Source of the DNA: Saxidomus purpurata
Lineage: Eukaryota > Mollusca > Bivalvia > Venerida > Veneridae
Length of the DNA stretch: 64,000 nt
Assembly (NCBI GenBank): GCA_022818135.1
Contig: JAFMSR010000017.1
Coordinates: 14,183,092-14,247,091 of the forward strand
Direction of reading: 5' to 3'
This document shows, piece after piece, positions 44,901-57,199 of the stretch (its first letter is position 1; every line of letters begins with the position of its first letter). The translations under genes were made by a program, and so were the position numbers. A model generated the notes under the pieces. The model had not been told where the DNA came from and made no database searches. It was given only the letters and a program-made list of their open reading frames with translations.

Positions 44901-46379
44901 AGATTCCGAATATGTATGGGTAAAATTTAAGGTCCACTATCAAAGTTAAGATTTGAAGTACATGTACATAGATGCACTTTATAAAACTGTGGTAAACAAA
45001 AATTTAATATCCATGCTTCCTTGCATTAGCAAGGTATCTAAACAGTTATTGATATTAATATCAAGTTTTTCTCCGTAATCAAAGGCATTTTACCGTTAAT
45101 GCTAGCAGTTAAAAGGCGCATACATTTCTTTCTTATATAAAATGTTCAATGAAATAATTTTTGTTTCACTTTGTATACATATTTAAAATGACAAACGCTT
45201 ACCTTTTTGTTACTTCCCTTTACTGTGTAGAGTGCTTGTTCAAATACGTACACATTTAGCAGCGTTCTGAGTAATCCATTTTTGTTATCAACAGCTAGAC
45301 ACGGCTTCTGGCATGATCAATATATCTCCATTCAGACAACCAGGTATTACATTAGAAGGATATTTTCTGTGAAGGGGTGGTGGAAGATCGAATTGTTGTA
45401 AGAAATGTACAATAGTGGTTAACTGTTTAATACTACTCTAAATACCTTTCTTATCATACTTAGTGTACATGTTTCAACGTGTTGTCAACTAACTTACTTA
45501 AACTACAAGTAAGTGACTTTATGCATTTTGATAATTTATATAACACTATGCATAACATGACAATATAGCCCTACGGGGTCAAATATGTCATATCGTTTAA
45601 AGTAAGTATGCTAAAGTTTAAAACGAGGTATCAAATTAAAGAGACGGTTATATGTAGCATCCAAACTTTTATGTCAGCATTGCTGAGAAATATTAGTAAG
45701 GTGAAAATACACTTGCAAGAATTTCGAAACTTTTAAGGCTGCTTCTTATAAATCCATTGTATGTTGAAACAAAAGACATTCGGGTTTCAAATTATGTATT
45801 TTTTCAAAATATTTGAATTCTAGGCTGAATAAAGCATTTGAAATTTTGCTCATTTGCATATTTTTTCATAATTACGATAATTAGCAAATTTTTTATTAAC
45901 CGTAACTCCGCAACAGATAGACCGATTTCATAAGCCATACATTTTTTGTAAATCTTAGAGTCTGTTCTTGTATATACACAGTGTTTCAACCTTTCAATAA
46001 TTGCTATTTAAAAAGATCGAATTTTAGCACGTGCAATTTCAGTTAAATTAAATATTCTTATATTACATATATTCTAAAAACATTTGTCGTTAAAATATGA
46101 TGGTATTCACGTATACAGTGTAACCTCCACTAGCGGTCACCTCCCACCACCAGCCTCCTCCTAACAACACCCGATTTGAGTTCCCCCGTTGGTTTTTTCC
46201 TATATGTTTTACCTCCTACCAACAGCATCCTCCAAACTCTGGCCCATGGACACTATTTTTCATCCCGAATTGACATACTAATCGGCCGTCAAAATTTTGA
46301 CCGGAAAAGTTTCCATAAAACAATTTTCGGAAAATGTCGAGTTATATTTTGGAATGAAATTGGGTCGTGATTGGACGCG

Positions 46380-46700
46380 AGATTCACCCACAAAATGTCT
46401 GTATACGTACACAACAGTCGCCAATTTCTTGTTTCCTGAGATGCACTACGACATCCATAAATTGGTCTATTGTTGAGTATGTACTGTTCAATGTTTAGAC
46501 ACACAAGGAGGTCAGAAATGGTTCACCGTCGTATTAGACAGTCCCCCAATATTGGATTCTGATATTTATGTACACCAATATCCTAAAATTGGTTCATTGT
46601 CGCAAAAGATGTCACCAGCGCCCATTTCTAGTTTCCTGAGATGTACTACGACATCCATATTTTGGTCTATTTTCATATAACAACGAAGAAGAAATACTGC
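46380..46700 (-). repeat. Family E tandem repeat, inverted relative to 52.9-53.4 kb
   Basis: Two units with 'ttcctgagatgyactacgac' followed by 'atccat' and 'ttggtctattg', about 200 bp apart (46435 and 46636). They match 52930-53380 in reverse orientation. Confidence 0.6.
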
Positions 46701-47631
46701 ATGGTGAATTAAAAGGTTGGAGTAATTGTCGCCAAAGAAAAACTATCAGGACAGTATTAAAACCTATGCAAATTTAATCATTATTATATATTTCGAGCAT
46801 GCTCGTTCGGTCTGTAACGATGCACAAAGTCCTGCTGCGTGACGGCTTCGTGACAAAGCTGTGGTGTGTACAATATATGCTACAGTTTATAATTTAAAGG
46901 TTCAATTTCCTGTGTCATGATACAGAAACAAGAATATCAAAATACATAAGCCTGTATAGTCTCTACTTACGATACAACAGATGTTGGATGTGTCTTTTCA
47001 AACTGAATGATAGATAATACCAAAACAATATAAACTTATACAATGCTTGATACATGTTACGCACGCAATTTGGCAAGTATTCATATAAGAAGTTTGAGTT
47101 CCAATGAACCTCCATGACCCTTACATATCATGAAATGTTATTTTCACAACTTTCTGTAACAACTCAAACAGTTTTCAGAAAATGACAGATATTCTTGTTA
47201 AGAAACAGTGTAAACCGTATTTAAATATTTAAGACTGAATAAAAATATATATGCATGTGTAAGTTCAGTTACCAAAACAACAAAGTGCAGCAAAACATGT
47301 CTGTATACATGTATCTTGGAGGATATCTGAAACAGTAACAGTATCTTTTATATTAGATTCGAGTAATCTAGTGAAGGGACTTGTATAAATCACCCCTGTA
47401 TAAATTATGAATGTTTTAAAATTGCATTGTCAACTGAAAAATGTGGGTTCCTTTTTCATGGTGCATATTTAATTTATGTGTATATTGTATTTGTTTCGTA
47501 ATAACGTAAATACAAACTTAAGATACTTTTTTAATTCATGTTATTGAAGAATTGTTGTGTTTGCCTTTTACGTTGCAATTGTCACGATTTGATTCTAATT
47601 AAGACAACGTCCGGTGTCTATTCTAGATCAT

Positions 47632-47713
47632 GGTTTTTTTTTTTTTTTTTTTTTTTTAATAAAAAAAAAAAAAAAAAAAATTTTTTTAAAAAAAAAAAAA
47701 AAAAAAATTTTTT

Positions 47714-47807
<94 letters not shown>

Positions 47808-47838
47808 AAAAAAAAAAAAAAAATTTAAATATTTTTTT

Positions 47839-47889
<51 letters not shown>

Positions 47890-48010
47890 ATTAAAAAATT
47901 TTTTTAAAAAAAAAAAATATTTTTTTTTTAATTTTTTTTTTTTGGGGGGGCCAGGCCCCCCTTTTTCCCCAAAAAAATTTTCCCCTAGGGAAAATTTTTT
48001 TTTTTTTAAC
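47632..48010. other. Homopolymer block, probable sequencing or assembly artefact
   Basis: Nearly 380 bases made of long A and T runs, then 'ggggggg', 'ccaggcccccc', 'tttttcccc' and 'ttttcccctaggg'. Such nested homopolymer blocks are not seen elsewhere in the window and look like a collapsed consensus of noisy reads. The apparent proteins across it (47538-47723 and 47942-48139) are meaningless. Confidence 0.75.
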
Positions 48011-48149
48011 TTTGTTTTTATATACGAAACAAATAATCTGATGCGTTTACTCGAAGATGCGGTCGCTCGAAATTACATTACAGCCCATTGGCACTTTGAG
48101 CGGCCGCAAATTGACTGTACAATATTACGTTCGACATAACATTAATATA

Positions 48150-48375
48150 AAAGATGCAATCAACAATTGCATTATTCTGGTTCAACAGTAGCCCGCATAA
48201 TGTTTGCGAAAGTATTCAACTGAACAACGACTCTAGGCAGCTGTCGCATCAGTTAGGCTATAGTTTTCGTCAAAGTATTCAACTTAACACAAGTTCTCGA
48301 CAGCTGTCGTATCCGCTCATTACCAAAGATAGGCTATTCTGGCGTCCGCCCACGACCCAAATATATAAAAGTTCG
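48150..48375 (-). repeat. Dispersed repeat, inverted partner of 51790-51965
   Basis: Reverse-complement blocks 'gtgggcggacgc', 'gaatagcct', 'gagcggatacgacagctg', 'agttgaatactttg' and 'attatgcgggctactgt' match 51790-51965 in order. Unit blocks occur twice inside. Confidence 0.65.
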
Positions 48376-49305
48376 GTAAAAAAACATGTTTCAGGAAGTG
48401 CATGATCCGATTTGTTCGGATTCCTTTCTCATTATCGACTTACAGAGCGCAAAATAGATGTCAGTCACCGTGTTTAAGGATGATATGTTTAGAAAGTGAT
48501 AGTTGATTCAACTCAAAAGTAATCAAGTTTAATCATTTACACAATGTTGTTTGTTAACTTTGATTGTCATCTGATTGCGGCTGAAAGGGAGTCTTTAAAA
48601 TATTTAGTACCAAAAGCATAAACCCGCAAAATCAACAAAAAAGCTGATAATATATATTACCGGAAAATAAACCCTCTGAGCAACAGCCACCTCTGGATAA
48701 CAGCTAATAATTTCCAGTAATCAGGCTGTTGGCTGTTGTAAGGATGTTGCACTGTATGTGCTTAAGCGTGGTACCCACAATTTAAATTGTATCTATGTAA
48801 GTTCAAAAGTTACATATTAGTTTACCTTTAAGGTCTCTTTTGTTATGTTGCCCATCTTTTTTATGAATTACCTGAATAAAATTAAGTGGCTTAGTATTAC
48901 ACTGTATATTAAAAGGACGTTAAAAAACATATTTCGACAATTTAACAGTCTACGCGTACATTAATTATTCGTGAAAGATAACACTACCTGACGTAAATCA
49001 GTTTATTGAAATCTCTTTCATACAACCTAACCAAACACCGCCAACTGGTGGCACAAAATGTGTTTTAAACTTTATACATGTAGACATATGTCCCTACATA
49101 CTCTTTTCAACTGCTTGTCACATGCCTGTTTCAATTTACAAACTGAAGTCTGCAGGTCAATTCAAACAATGGTCTTACACAATAAAACATTATAACAGCA
49201 TTGAGCCGAATAAGATACCCGAGAGCCGGATATTCCAATATGCACCTGCAGCCATTGCGTCTGGCAGACACTGTATATACATAAACCGTGAATGGGTGTC
49301 GTAAA

Positions 49306-49380
49306 CAAATTCCATTCACCACGCTTCTATTCGTAACATTTAATTAGTCAAAAAAGTAGGCCAAAGCCAGCTTATTCAGC
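49306..49380 (+). repeat. Short repeat shared with 61020-61090
   Basis: 'aaattccattcaccacgctt' and 'cattcgtaacattt' plus 'aaaagtaggccaa' match 61020-61080 in order. Confidence 0.5.
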
Positions 49381-50882
49381 TTAAGCCGAAAAACGCACAT
49401 TGTTTATTCAGAACTGAATATTATGCACTCACTGTGGAATGTTATATGACAGCATTGCATTTTAGTCAGTATAGCACAACATGAAGAGCGGCAAGTGAAA
49501 TCTAGAAAGTTTATTTTATTTAAGACCAATACACTTTCCTGTATTCTTTTTCAGATATTTGCCTCATTTGTCGGGGGTATAAATTCACAATTTTATTTTG
49601 CATGTTCTAAACTAACATATGCAATGTAGCTCATTTTAATTATCTTTATAACGATCGGGTAAATATATACCTCCCTGTCACACTGTGTATTTAAAAGTAA
49701 ATGTCCTCAGTAACATCAGGGAGAAGCTGTCGTGTAGAGGAGGCACTTCAAACGTCCTACCCTGAAGTTGCTTGTTCGAATCCCGTTTACGGAATACATT
49801 CAGTCCTCCACATTCATTTCTTTAGAAGTAACAACTGGACATGAACAGCAGTCATCGAGAGTAGTTCATGTAACTTGCAAGCATTTTAGTATTCGATAGA
49901 TGTACAATAAGTAAGCTAAACTAAGCAAAATGTTACTTTGAACAGAATTTTCTATTAATTTTACCAGAACAGAATTATTAACCTAACCTCAAATAAAGAC
50001 AATATATAACAAATTTAGTATCATTTTTCAACCGAATGTGCGGATAAAACCACTGTAACATTTTGGTATCAAATTTTATAAGTTTTCATTAGGTTTGAAT
50101 TCCTGGAAAAAAACAGTTAGTTCACAATGCCACTTAAATCACAGAAACACAGAACATGTTACAGTAAATTGACAGGGCAACATCAGAAATGGCATGCGAC
50201 GATGGTATGTTTTAGTGTTAAAACTTATCACACTCTGTAAACCATTATTTAAGCACACAAAGGTTTCGATTTGACTTTTAATTTGGATGCATAAAATACT
50301 CGATAAATGGATCTATTCTAAAACGGTTAAAGTTTTAATGAGCGTATCGGTGTATTAAATCTGGTCGATTAATTTCATCTAAAGCACAATGCAGCATAAA
50401 ATTGTATTCAGATGTATGTTTTATCGTCTCAATGTTCACACGTATATATCAATCTTTGATAAATTGCAACGTGAATTAGTATACTGAGCGTAACGAATTC
50501 TGGAAATCAAACAGCGATAACCTCATTAAAATGACGTCATGTGTGCTGTACTTTCCCGCGGGTTTCTACATTTTATTGAAACAAACTTAACAAAAGTAGA
50601 GTTTTGACATGTAAAAAAACAAAAAGATTGTTGAAATCGATGTAATATCATGTTAATTTACCAAGGTGATGCAATATCATGTTCGATAGTGCAATTTTGA
50701 AACGTCTTTGTAATTATTTGAAACTATATTTCACTGTTACGTTTCGGGAATGGTATGTTTATTTGTCTACCGTACTCAATTTAATGTTTGTATATGCAGT
50801 TCGGATTTGAAAGTATGTGAAACTGCTGCGTTTTTACCTTTACAACTATGTGTCTACGAATGCGTTTTACTTCAATTTTCAG

Positions 50883-51068
50883 CTCAAGCGACAAAATCAA
50901 CTAGAGTTATCATAGCAAAATTCCTTCGCTTTTCTAAACATGACTGGAAACTTTTAACAGTTGGAAAAGTGTTTCTAGTGGTATGTGGCATTCCCTGTTT
51001 GATATTATTTTTGTTTTCTTGTATCGGTAAGATTATAAATGATTATCTTTCTTTGTTAAATTATAGTT
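50883..51068 (+). pseudogene. Duplicated ABC transporter exon 1, orphan
   Basis: Copy of the 9321-9431 exon with acceptor (attttcag) and donor (ATCG|GTAAG) preserved. The frame is open through ATKST, FLRFSKHDWKLLTVGKVFLV and FSCIG. Relative to copy 1 it carries 33 extra bases, an in-frame insertion of 11 codons (around VCGIPCLILFL) that lengthens the first transmembrane helix. No later exons follow; the duplication ends near 51315 in a different repeat. It is thus a fragment, not a gene, unless spliced to something beyond the window. Confidence 0.75.
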
Positions 51069-51324
51069 AACAACAGAAACGTAACTTTTTTGGCACCACT
51101 GTTAAAACCATGAAAAATAAATCCGCTTGAATTAGTACAAGCGTATTTTTTAATTTCACATGGAATAATGTTGGCTGTTTTGGACTGGAAATACGCATTT
51201 GAATTAGATAATAAGACAAACTATTAATTGTTTTCTCTTGTAGTTTATAGGACTCGTGTCCCACTTTACAGAAGAGTTAATTAGAATTACCATATCTAAA
51301 TTAAAGATATCAAGAGTAACAGTA

Positions 51325-51690
51325 GTTGGAACGTGACAGTTGTCACATGGAGTGAACGATACACGCACGATGTACGCACGATACACGCACGTTGCACGTT
51401 TGGTAAATACTATCAGCGATTCAGAACGATACACGATATGCACGATGTATGAAGCGCACGCTACACGATAAACAGAGTACACGTTACACCATTACTGTGG
51501 ACTTTTACATTTTATCTAAATTTAGACTGTTCCTTCCAAATAGTTTTGTTTTACTTTTTAATATTCACATAGATTTTTCTGTAACAATTAGCTGTCGCAA
51601 GGCCTTTTAATCAGACCGAAAGAATCAAATCAATTAGGAGCTTCGCACCTTCACAATAGAAAAATGACATCGTTTCAAAGATCAACCGTT
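51325..51690 (+). repeat. Family F repeat with 'acgatacacgcacg' array, copy 1
   Basis: Starts 'gacagttgtcacatggagtg', continues with 'cgatacacgcacgatgtacg' units and then 'gacttttacattttat', 'gaccgaaagaatca' and 'caatagaaaaa'. Matches 62225-62560 throughout. It abuts the end of the segmental duplication. Confidence 0.65.
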
Positions 51691-51789
51691 TTCATATCAC
51701 AGTATGTGTCAAATTTGAACACCTGTCGGAGTAACTTTGGCAAGAAATTGATCCCGAGGTCCGAAAACATGGGCGTAATTAACATATAT

Positions 51790-51965
51790 GTTTTATACCC
51801 ATTTTGGATCGTGGGCGGACGCGTGAATAGCCTAACTTTGGGTCTTGAGCGAATGCAAGAATAGTCTATTTTGGGGTTATGAGCGGACACGACAGCTGCC
51901 AAGAATTGGTTTTCAGTTGATTTCTTTGGCAAACATTATGCGGGCTACTGTCGAACAAGAATAAG
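51790..51965 (+). repeat. Dispersed repeat, partner of 48150-48375
   Basis: See 48150. Here in + orientation, with 'gtgggcggacgcgtgaatagc' at its start and 'attatgcgggctactgtcga' at its end. Confidence 0.65.
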
Positions 51966-52352
51966 GCGATTATTGACTGCATATTTTTTATTAGAGTTAT
52001 GTCGGGATATAAACTACACGTATCCTGTTTTCTTTTCAAACACATTCCAAGCGAAATATAATCATGAGAAGTACAGGTTTTTGTAATATAATGTACTACG
52101 ATGTTTTTAAAAAATGTGAAGCATCTGCAGACTTGTTATCAGATACGAAGATCAGAATTTTACAAACTGCAGGTAATGTTTGAGGTAATGCAATAGGCTA
52201 TTAGATTTGGCAATGATCAAATAATATTTGACATTTATTACCGTGACACACTTCAAAATATTTTTTTTTAAAGTTTTGAAATAAAAGATGATGCAGGTGT
52301 TTACATGTACACTGGCTTTGCGATAGTGAACCAACTTTGGGATTTAGGTATA

Positions 52353-52924
52353 CAGTGGTGCTTACGTATAACTTTGCACACGGAACGAACGATACACGCA
52401 CGATACACGCACGATACACGCAAACGGAACCCACGATGAACGCATGATAACTGATGAATAAATCATGAATGTTGAGCGATAAGAACGATACACGATACAC
52501 GATTCCCGATGGACGAAACTAAAACGATTATTCGATTTACTCGGACATTTTCGTTTGCTTAACATTATTATCAATAGATGTCTAATTACAACATTTGAGC
52601 TGAATCGAAGTATCTTAAAGTCCTAAATTATCGATAATTTACAGTAAAACCAATCAGATCATACAATGTAAGAATAGTTAAGAGTAGTTGAATAGCGGCA
52701 CGCATACTTATTACATCTATAATTAAATGTTGTAAAGAATCTTCGAACGAAAGGTCCGATTCGACGTATACCTAGCCACTGCCATAATGTTTACAGTTAC
52801 ATTGAGCACTTTACCGAATGTCTACACAGAAGCAATTTACAAATTGATACGATAAATGGAAACGGAATGCACAATACACGCACGATACACGAAAATTTTG
52901 CAAGGTTACACGTGAGCACCACTG
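52353..52924. mobile_element. TIR element family D, copy 2: 572 bp, TA-flanked
   Basis: The left end CAGTGGTGCTTACGTATAAC and the right end (read in reverse) CAGTGGTGCTCACGTGTAAC continue for about 26 bp with three mismatches. Both are flanked by TA. Subterminal arrays of 'acgatacacgcac' lie at 52390-52510 and 52850-52895. No transposase. The interior matches 37310-37640. Probably a non-autonomous TA-inserting (Tc1/mariner-type) element. Open frames on the minus strand (52201-52574) are array by-products. Confidence 0.8.
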
Positions 52925-52929
52925 TACAT

Positions 52930-53395
52930 CACATCAGAATTTAATATTGGGCGACCGACAGTGTTTGTACTAGTAATTTTTCTACTACACCCATACTCCC
53001 ACACCGGCTTAAGTAACAACCATGTTGATATATGACAATAGACAAATTTGTGAATGTCGCAATACATCTCAGCCCACCAGAAATAGGCGACTGCCATACA
53101 TGTGACTGGTAGACTAGCTTCTGTTAATCATTTTCAGCTACTATATAACTTTGCGACAATGTACCAACTTTGCGATGTGTGTACATTATACCAGAATCCA
53201 ATATTGGGCGGATGCCGTATTCGACAGAAAACCATGGCTGGGCTTCTATAATTTGTCTTTAACATTCTAAACTTGAGCAGTAACTACATTTTGTACCATG
53301 TTGTTAAACGACAATAGACCAATATATGGATGTCGTAGTACATCTCAGAAAACCAGAAATCGGCGACTGCCGTGACTGCTGATAACATCTTTAGT
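52930..53395 (+). repeat. Family E tandem repeat, two units
   Basis: 'cgcaatacatctcagcccac' then 'cagaaataggcgactgcc' at about 53060, and 'cgtagtacatctcagaaaac' then 'cagaaatcggcgactgcc' at about 53337, with 'cagaatttaatattgggcg' / 'cagaatccaatattgggcgg' ahead of each. Unit about 275 bp. Confidence 0.65.
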
Positions 53396-53399
53396 ACAC

Positions 53400-56000
53400 T
53401 GGCTATTTGAGACAAATCTTTTATAGAAGTAACTTTCTAAAAAGAAAAAAAGACTTGAAGAGCAAGAAATTAAGACCTCTCAATCTCAACATACTTTTAT
53501 AAGTCTTATGTCGACTGGGCAATGTTACATGCCAAATATCAAAACTCTAGGCCTCGTAGTTTCAGAGAAGATTTTAAAATGTTTCCTTTATGTTGCCATA
53601 GCAACAATAGTTATGCATGGAATGTCATTCTTTGAATAGCTTTTGTTGAACTTAATGCAAGGAACATTCCTGCCAAGATTCATAAACATTGGCCCAATGG
53701 TTGCAGAGGAAATATCGTTTGAAGGAAATGGTGGGCGTACGACGTACTACGTACGGCATAAAATGCTACAAACCATTCTATCTAAAAGTGGTTTCTACTC
53801 TTACTACTTACCGCTATTTCCAGTGACAGCATAGTGGTATCCTGTACATTTTTTTGTAACTTTAGAGCTTCTGTTATCATTGGTTAACAGACAAGTGATA
53901 CCTCTGACTAAAACAGAAAGCTTATATTAAGCAAATGCATGGTGATAAGTTGTAGGCTTCTATTCAAGGGTATACCAGAAGTTGTGTCCATAGAAAAAAG
54001 ATACCCGTACTTCAACATCTTGTTCAATGAACACTGCTTTACAAGGTTATAATTCTATTAAAAAGGTAATAGCTAAGAGATATACACTAAAGGTTGTTCA
54101 TCCTAGCAAGTGTGACACAAAAGTTAGCACTATCACGATTTGAACACATCACATTTTTCTAGAAAAATCTATAGTTGGAATTCATAATGACAACTTTCTA
54201 CAAATCAATTATTACAATTCATCAACATTTGTCTGATCTCATCGATAAAAGTAGATACATTTGCTTCCCAAATAATGAAACTGGAACTTATCATTTCATT
54301 TTCTAAAATTTCCAAACACCACTTAACTCACTAGAAGGCCTACTTGTAGGTAAAAGGTCTACATCAACATTATTTATGTTTTAGTTAAAGAATGTAAATG
54401 CAGATTTTACAGGCTGTTACAGGCCATGAGGCAAAAAAGGCTAACAACTGTAGAAAATTGTGTCTTAACCATTATTGTTTTCATGCATGAGCCTTTCTAT
54501 GTTTCAACACATTTTGTTATCAATTAGTAAAGTCTGACTTTAAAATACATGTACAATGTATCGATCTGATATATCAATCATTATTGAAACACTTGCCGTC
54601 TTTTTACCGGACTATGGTTTACAGGTTTAGATATATACTCGGATGTATCATATTTACTATAGCTCACAGCTCACATACACAACAAATACGATATAACTTG
54701 GACTGTGACAGTGTCTGTTATGTACTGATATCGTGTTTATTTATTTATTGCTATCGAAAAAAATCATTGATGAATACGTTACATTTAAAACTCTGAAAAT
54801 GAAAAGGCAACAGTATGTAACCGATCGAGAAGCCTTGTCAGTATGATATTCGCAGTGAGAAGGAGAGGACTACGGTCTGACTGTACATTATCTCGAACTT
54901 GAACACAAGGAGTGGTATTTGTATAGAAACATAATTCACATTAATTCACTCTGTGATCTAGAGACAGCGTTTCCAGTTATTGTGAGACTTTACAAACCAA
55001 TGCCAGCTATTATAAAGTGTTTTTCATCTGAACTGCAATTTGCAATAAGAATTGTTTGTAGTATCTTCTAACATCTGTTTATACAAGGTCAAAAACCAAT
55101 GAGAAATCTAAACTCACGTATATGTGTATAAACGATTAATTGCATCTCTAAATCATTTTTAGTATGCTTTATTCATTTTTGCATACTAGAAATCAACTTC
55201 ACCCATCTCTGTTTCGGCTTAAGTTTGCCGATTTATCAACCGCCGTTGTTACATGGTAGCGCATTACTTGCTTGCTTCTCTTTAATAGTCTGAATTTGAC
55301 CCTTGAGCTACGGCCTTAATGTATCTACATGCTTTTACAGTTATTTTACAATGAGCTAAAAGTATATCCACGGCTCATTGCACGAATTCGAAATCGGACT
55401 GTACTGTCTTGGTTTTTTTGTTCAATGCACATAAAATACATCTACAGCCAAGTGATAACGACATGTCAAATATCGGCAATTGATCTGTATTCAGGTTGTT
55501 TAAATTTGGAAAACCGGTGTTATTTTGAGTAATTATTAATCATTCACTAGCTTTATAGACGTTTTTTTTGAAAATGAAACTATCGGTTCATATAAGTGAA
55601 GTGTAAAATATGACGTTCATTTATTATTATGTTTTATCGAATAAAAATAGTGACAATAACCTGTCAAACTACGTAGTCATCTCTAACACCTATATATTTT
55701 GACGCCATAACTTTCAGTTTTCTGTTTCAATAACTAAAATAGATCTTACAGTACAAAAAAATGTATATTTCAAACTGAGAGTTTTATTTAATATAAATTG
55801 ATAACAAATCACGTGAGTGTCGCCAAGGTAACTATATCTATGTATTTTAAAACTCTCAAATTAATGATCACTACAAACCTTCACTGATTTATAAACTTAC
55901 ATTGTTTATTAAATTATCTTACATTTCTTTGTTGTTTTGTTATTTATTTATTTATTGCGGCTCAGTCACCTGATGCATTGTTAACTTGGTGTCTGTTATA
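53400..56000. other. Intergenic, no gene recognised
   Basis: AT-rich. Short frames (53643-53834, 54584-54796, 55329-55532) lack domains or splice support. Confidence 0.45.
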
Positions 56001-56149
56001 GACTCGGTACAGTAAAACACCATATGCACTGTGTATCTCTAAAGCAAAACAAAAACAACTTTGATTTATATGATGTATATAATACACACATATATAATGT
56101 ATATGTACATATATATATTGACGATTTACATAACAATCATCTGACCATC

Positions 56150-56235
56150 TTCGGGACTTGGATTATTCGAACCCATGGATTATTCGAAGTAAAATCTTGG
56201 TCCCCGGCACTTTGAATAATCGAGACTCGACTGTA
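56150..56235 (-). repeat. Pogo/Tc-like terminal sequence
   Basis: The minus strand begins TACAGTCGAGTCTCGATTAT and repeats 'ttcgaataatcca(t/a)g' twice. This is typical of the ends of pogo/Tigger-type elements with 'tcgattattc' subterminal repeats. No partner end found. Confidence 0.4.
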
Positions 56236-56351
56236 TCTATGTGTACGAGTGTCATTATATGCTAAAACTACAAAAGTTATATTTGTTCATGTATGAAGTA
56301 TGAAATGTTGCAAATCTAAGTAAATCTAAACAAACGAGCATATACGAGTGG

Positions 56352-57060
56352 CGTCTCAGAAGTTCATGAACTTTTCTCATATCTTTAAAAATGGTAAACA
56401 AAAACATAAACTTATCATACAGTTATAAAATATAATATTTCCTTGTGTTTTCACTGACAAATCTAGAAATTGCATGCAACAAATGTTATTTTACAGTAAT
56501 TTCAAGAAAGTCACTAAACGCGAGCCGGCGCATCATATTTTCTCAACATACATGTATCATCGCTAACTGCAGAGCGAAATCCATTTACTACAAGAGTATA
56601 TGTACTAGTATTGACCGCATAATTGAAAAGCCAATCTCGGGGAATATTTGGAAGTCCATTGGAACCAAGTCCGGGCTACATGAGGGATGACCCACTCTCT
56701 GAAAACCGAGAACATAAATCTCAAGCTGAGTTACTGATTCAGTATGAGCAGGCTCATTGTCCTGGTGTAATATCACATCACACGAATCTTGTTAGCATAA
56801 TGTTTTGTCTCTTACTTTATGCACCATCGATGATCTTACGTTCTTTGAACGGCCACAACATGCTTCATCTTCGATACACTGACGACCATTCCTACATCTT
56901 ACGTGGCACTTAATCACGAGACATCTGCTGCACTTCATACATTTACCAGACTCTTCTACCATTTCAAAATGATCCGAGCACTTCACAAATCTGTATCAAT
57001 GCCCGTAATTTCAGATCAACAATTGACGCCATGTATCTCCGTTTGTAACGTAGAATTTTG
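56352..57060 (-). pseudogene. Internally deleted mariner element
   Basis: On the minus strand, islands of a mariner transposase lie in order. A possible N-terminal LRALIQICEVLG is near 57000. A linker block NGRQCIEDEACCGR lies near 56850. The C-terminal catalytic block follows: HQDNEPAHTESVTQ (second Asp region) and SCSPDLVPMDFQIFPE. The part between the linker and the second Asp, with the first catalytic Asp, is missing, so it is inactive. 'gcgtctcagaagttcatgaac' at 56352 looks like the mariner terminal repeat; the other end was not found. Confidence 0.75.
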
Positions 57061-57199
57061 TTTTTACTGTATCTCAGCACATCACCATCACGGCAGACGA
57101 AATGGCGCAATTAAACATCTACGAGAAATTGTAATATTTCTTTTCTAAGCCGAGATGTTCATTATATTAAGTGACTTATAATCGACTTGCGCCGGATGG

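Larger units (their letters stand above)
46116..48754. mobile_element. Tigger/pogo-like element candidate, about 2.6 kb
   Basis: Left end CAGTGTAACCTCC (46116) and right end, read in reverse, CAGTGCAACATCC (48754), each flanked by TA. Subterminal 'cggtcacctccca' and 'aacagccacctctgg' resemble the reiterated subterminal motif of pogo/Tigger-like elements. No transposase is recognisable inside. The interior contains other repeats and a low-complexity block. The short TIR (11 of 13 matched) leaves doubt. Confidence 0.4.
44925..51315 (+). repeat. Segmental duplication, copy 2 (interrupted)
   Basis: Matches 7085-9725 in three blocks (see copy 1). The block ending about 45540 and the block starting about 49595 are adjacent in copy 1 (7700/7725), so about 4 kb was inserted here. 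The insertion includes a Tigger-like element and a homopolymer block. A further 290 bp or so (about 49790-50090), with a tRNA-like B box (tgttcgaatccc, 49770), is present here only. Confidence 0.8.

Noticed and set aside
47538..48139. Short frames rich in Phe/Lys
   Set aside because: Encoded by the homopolymer block, which is most likely an artefact.
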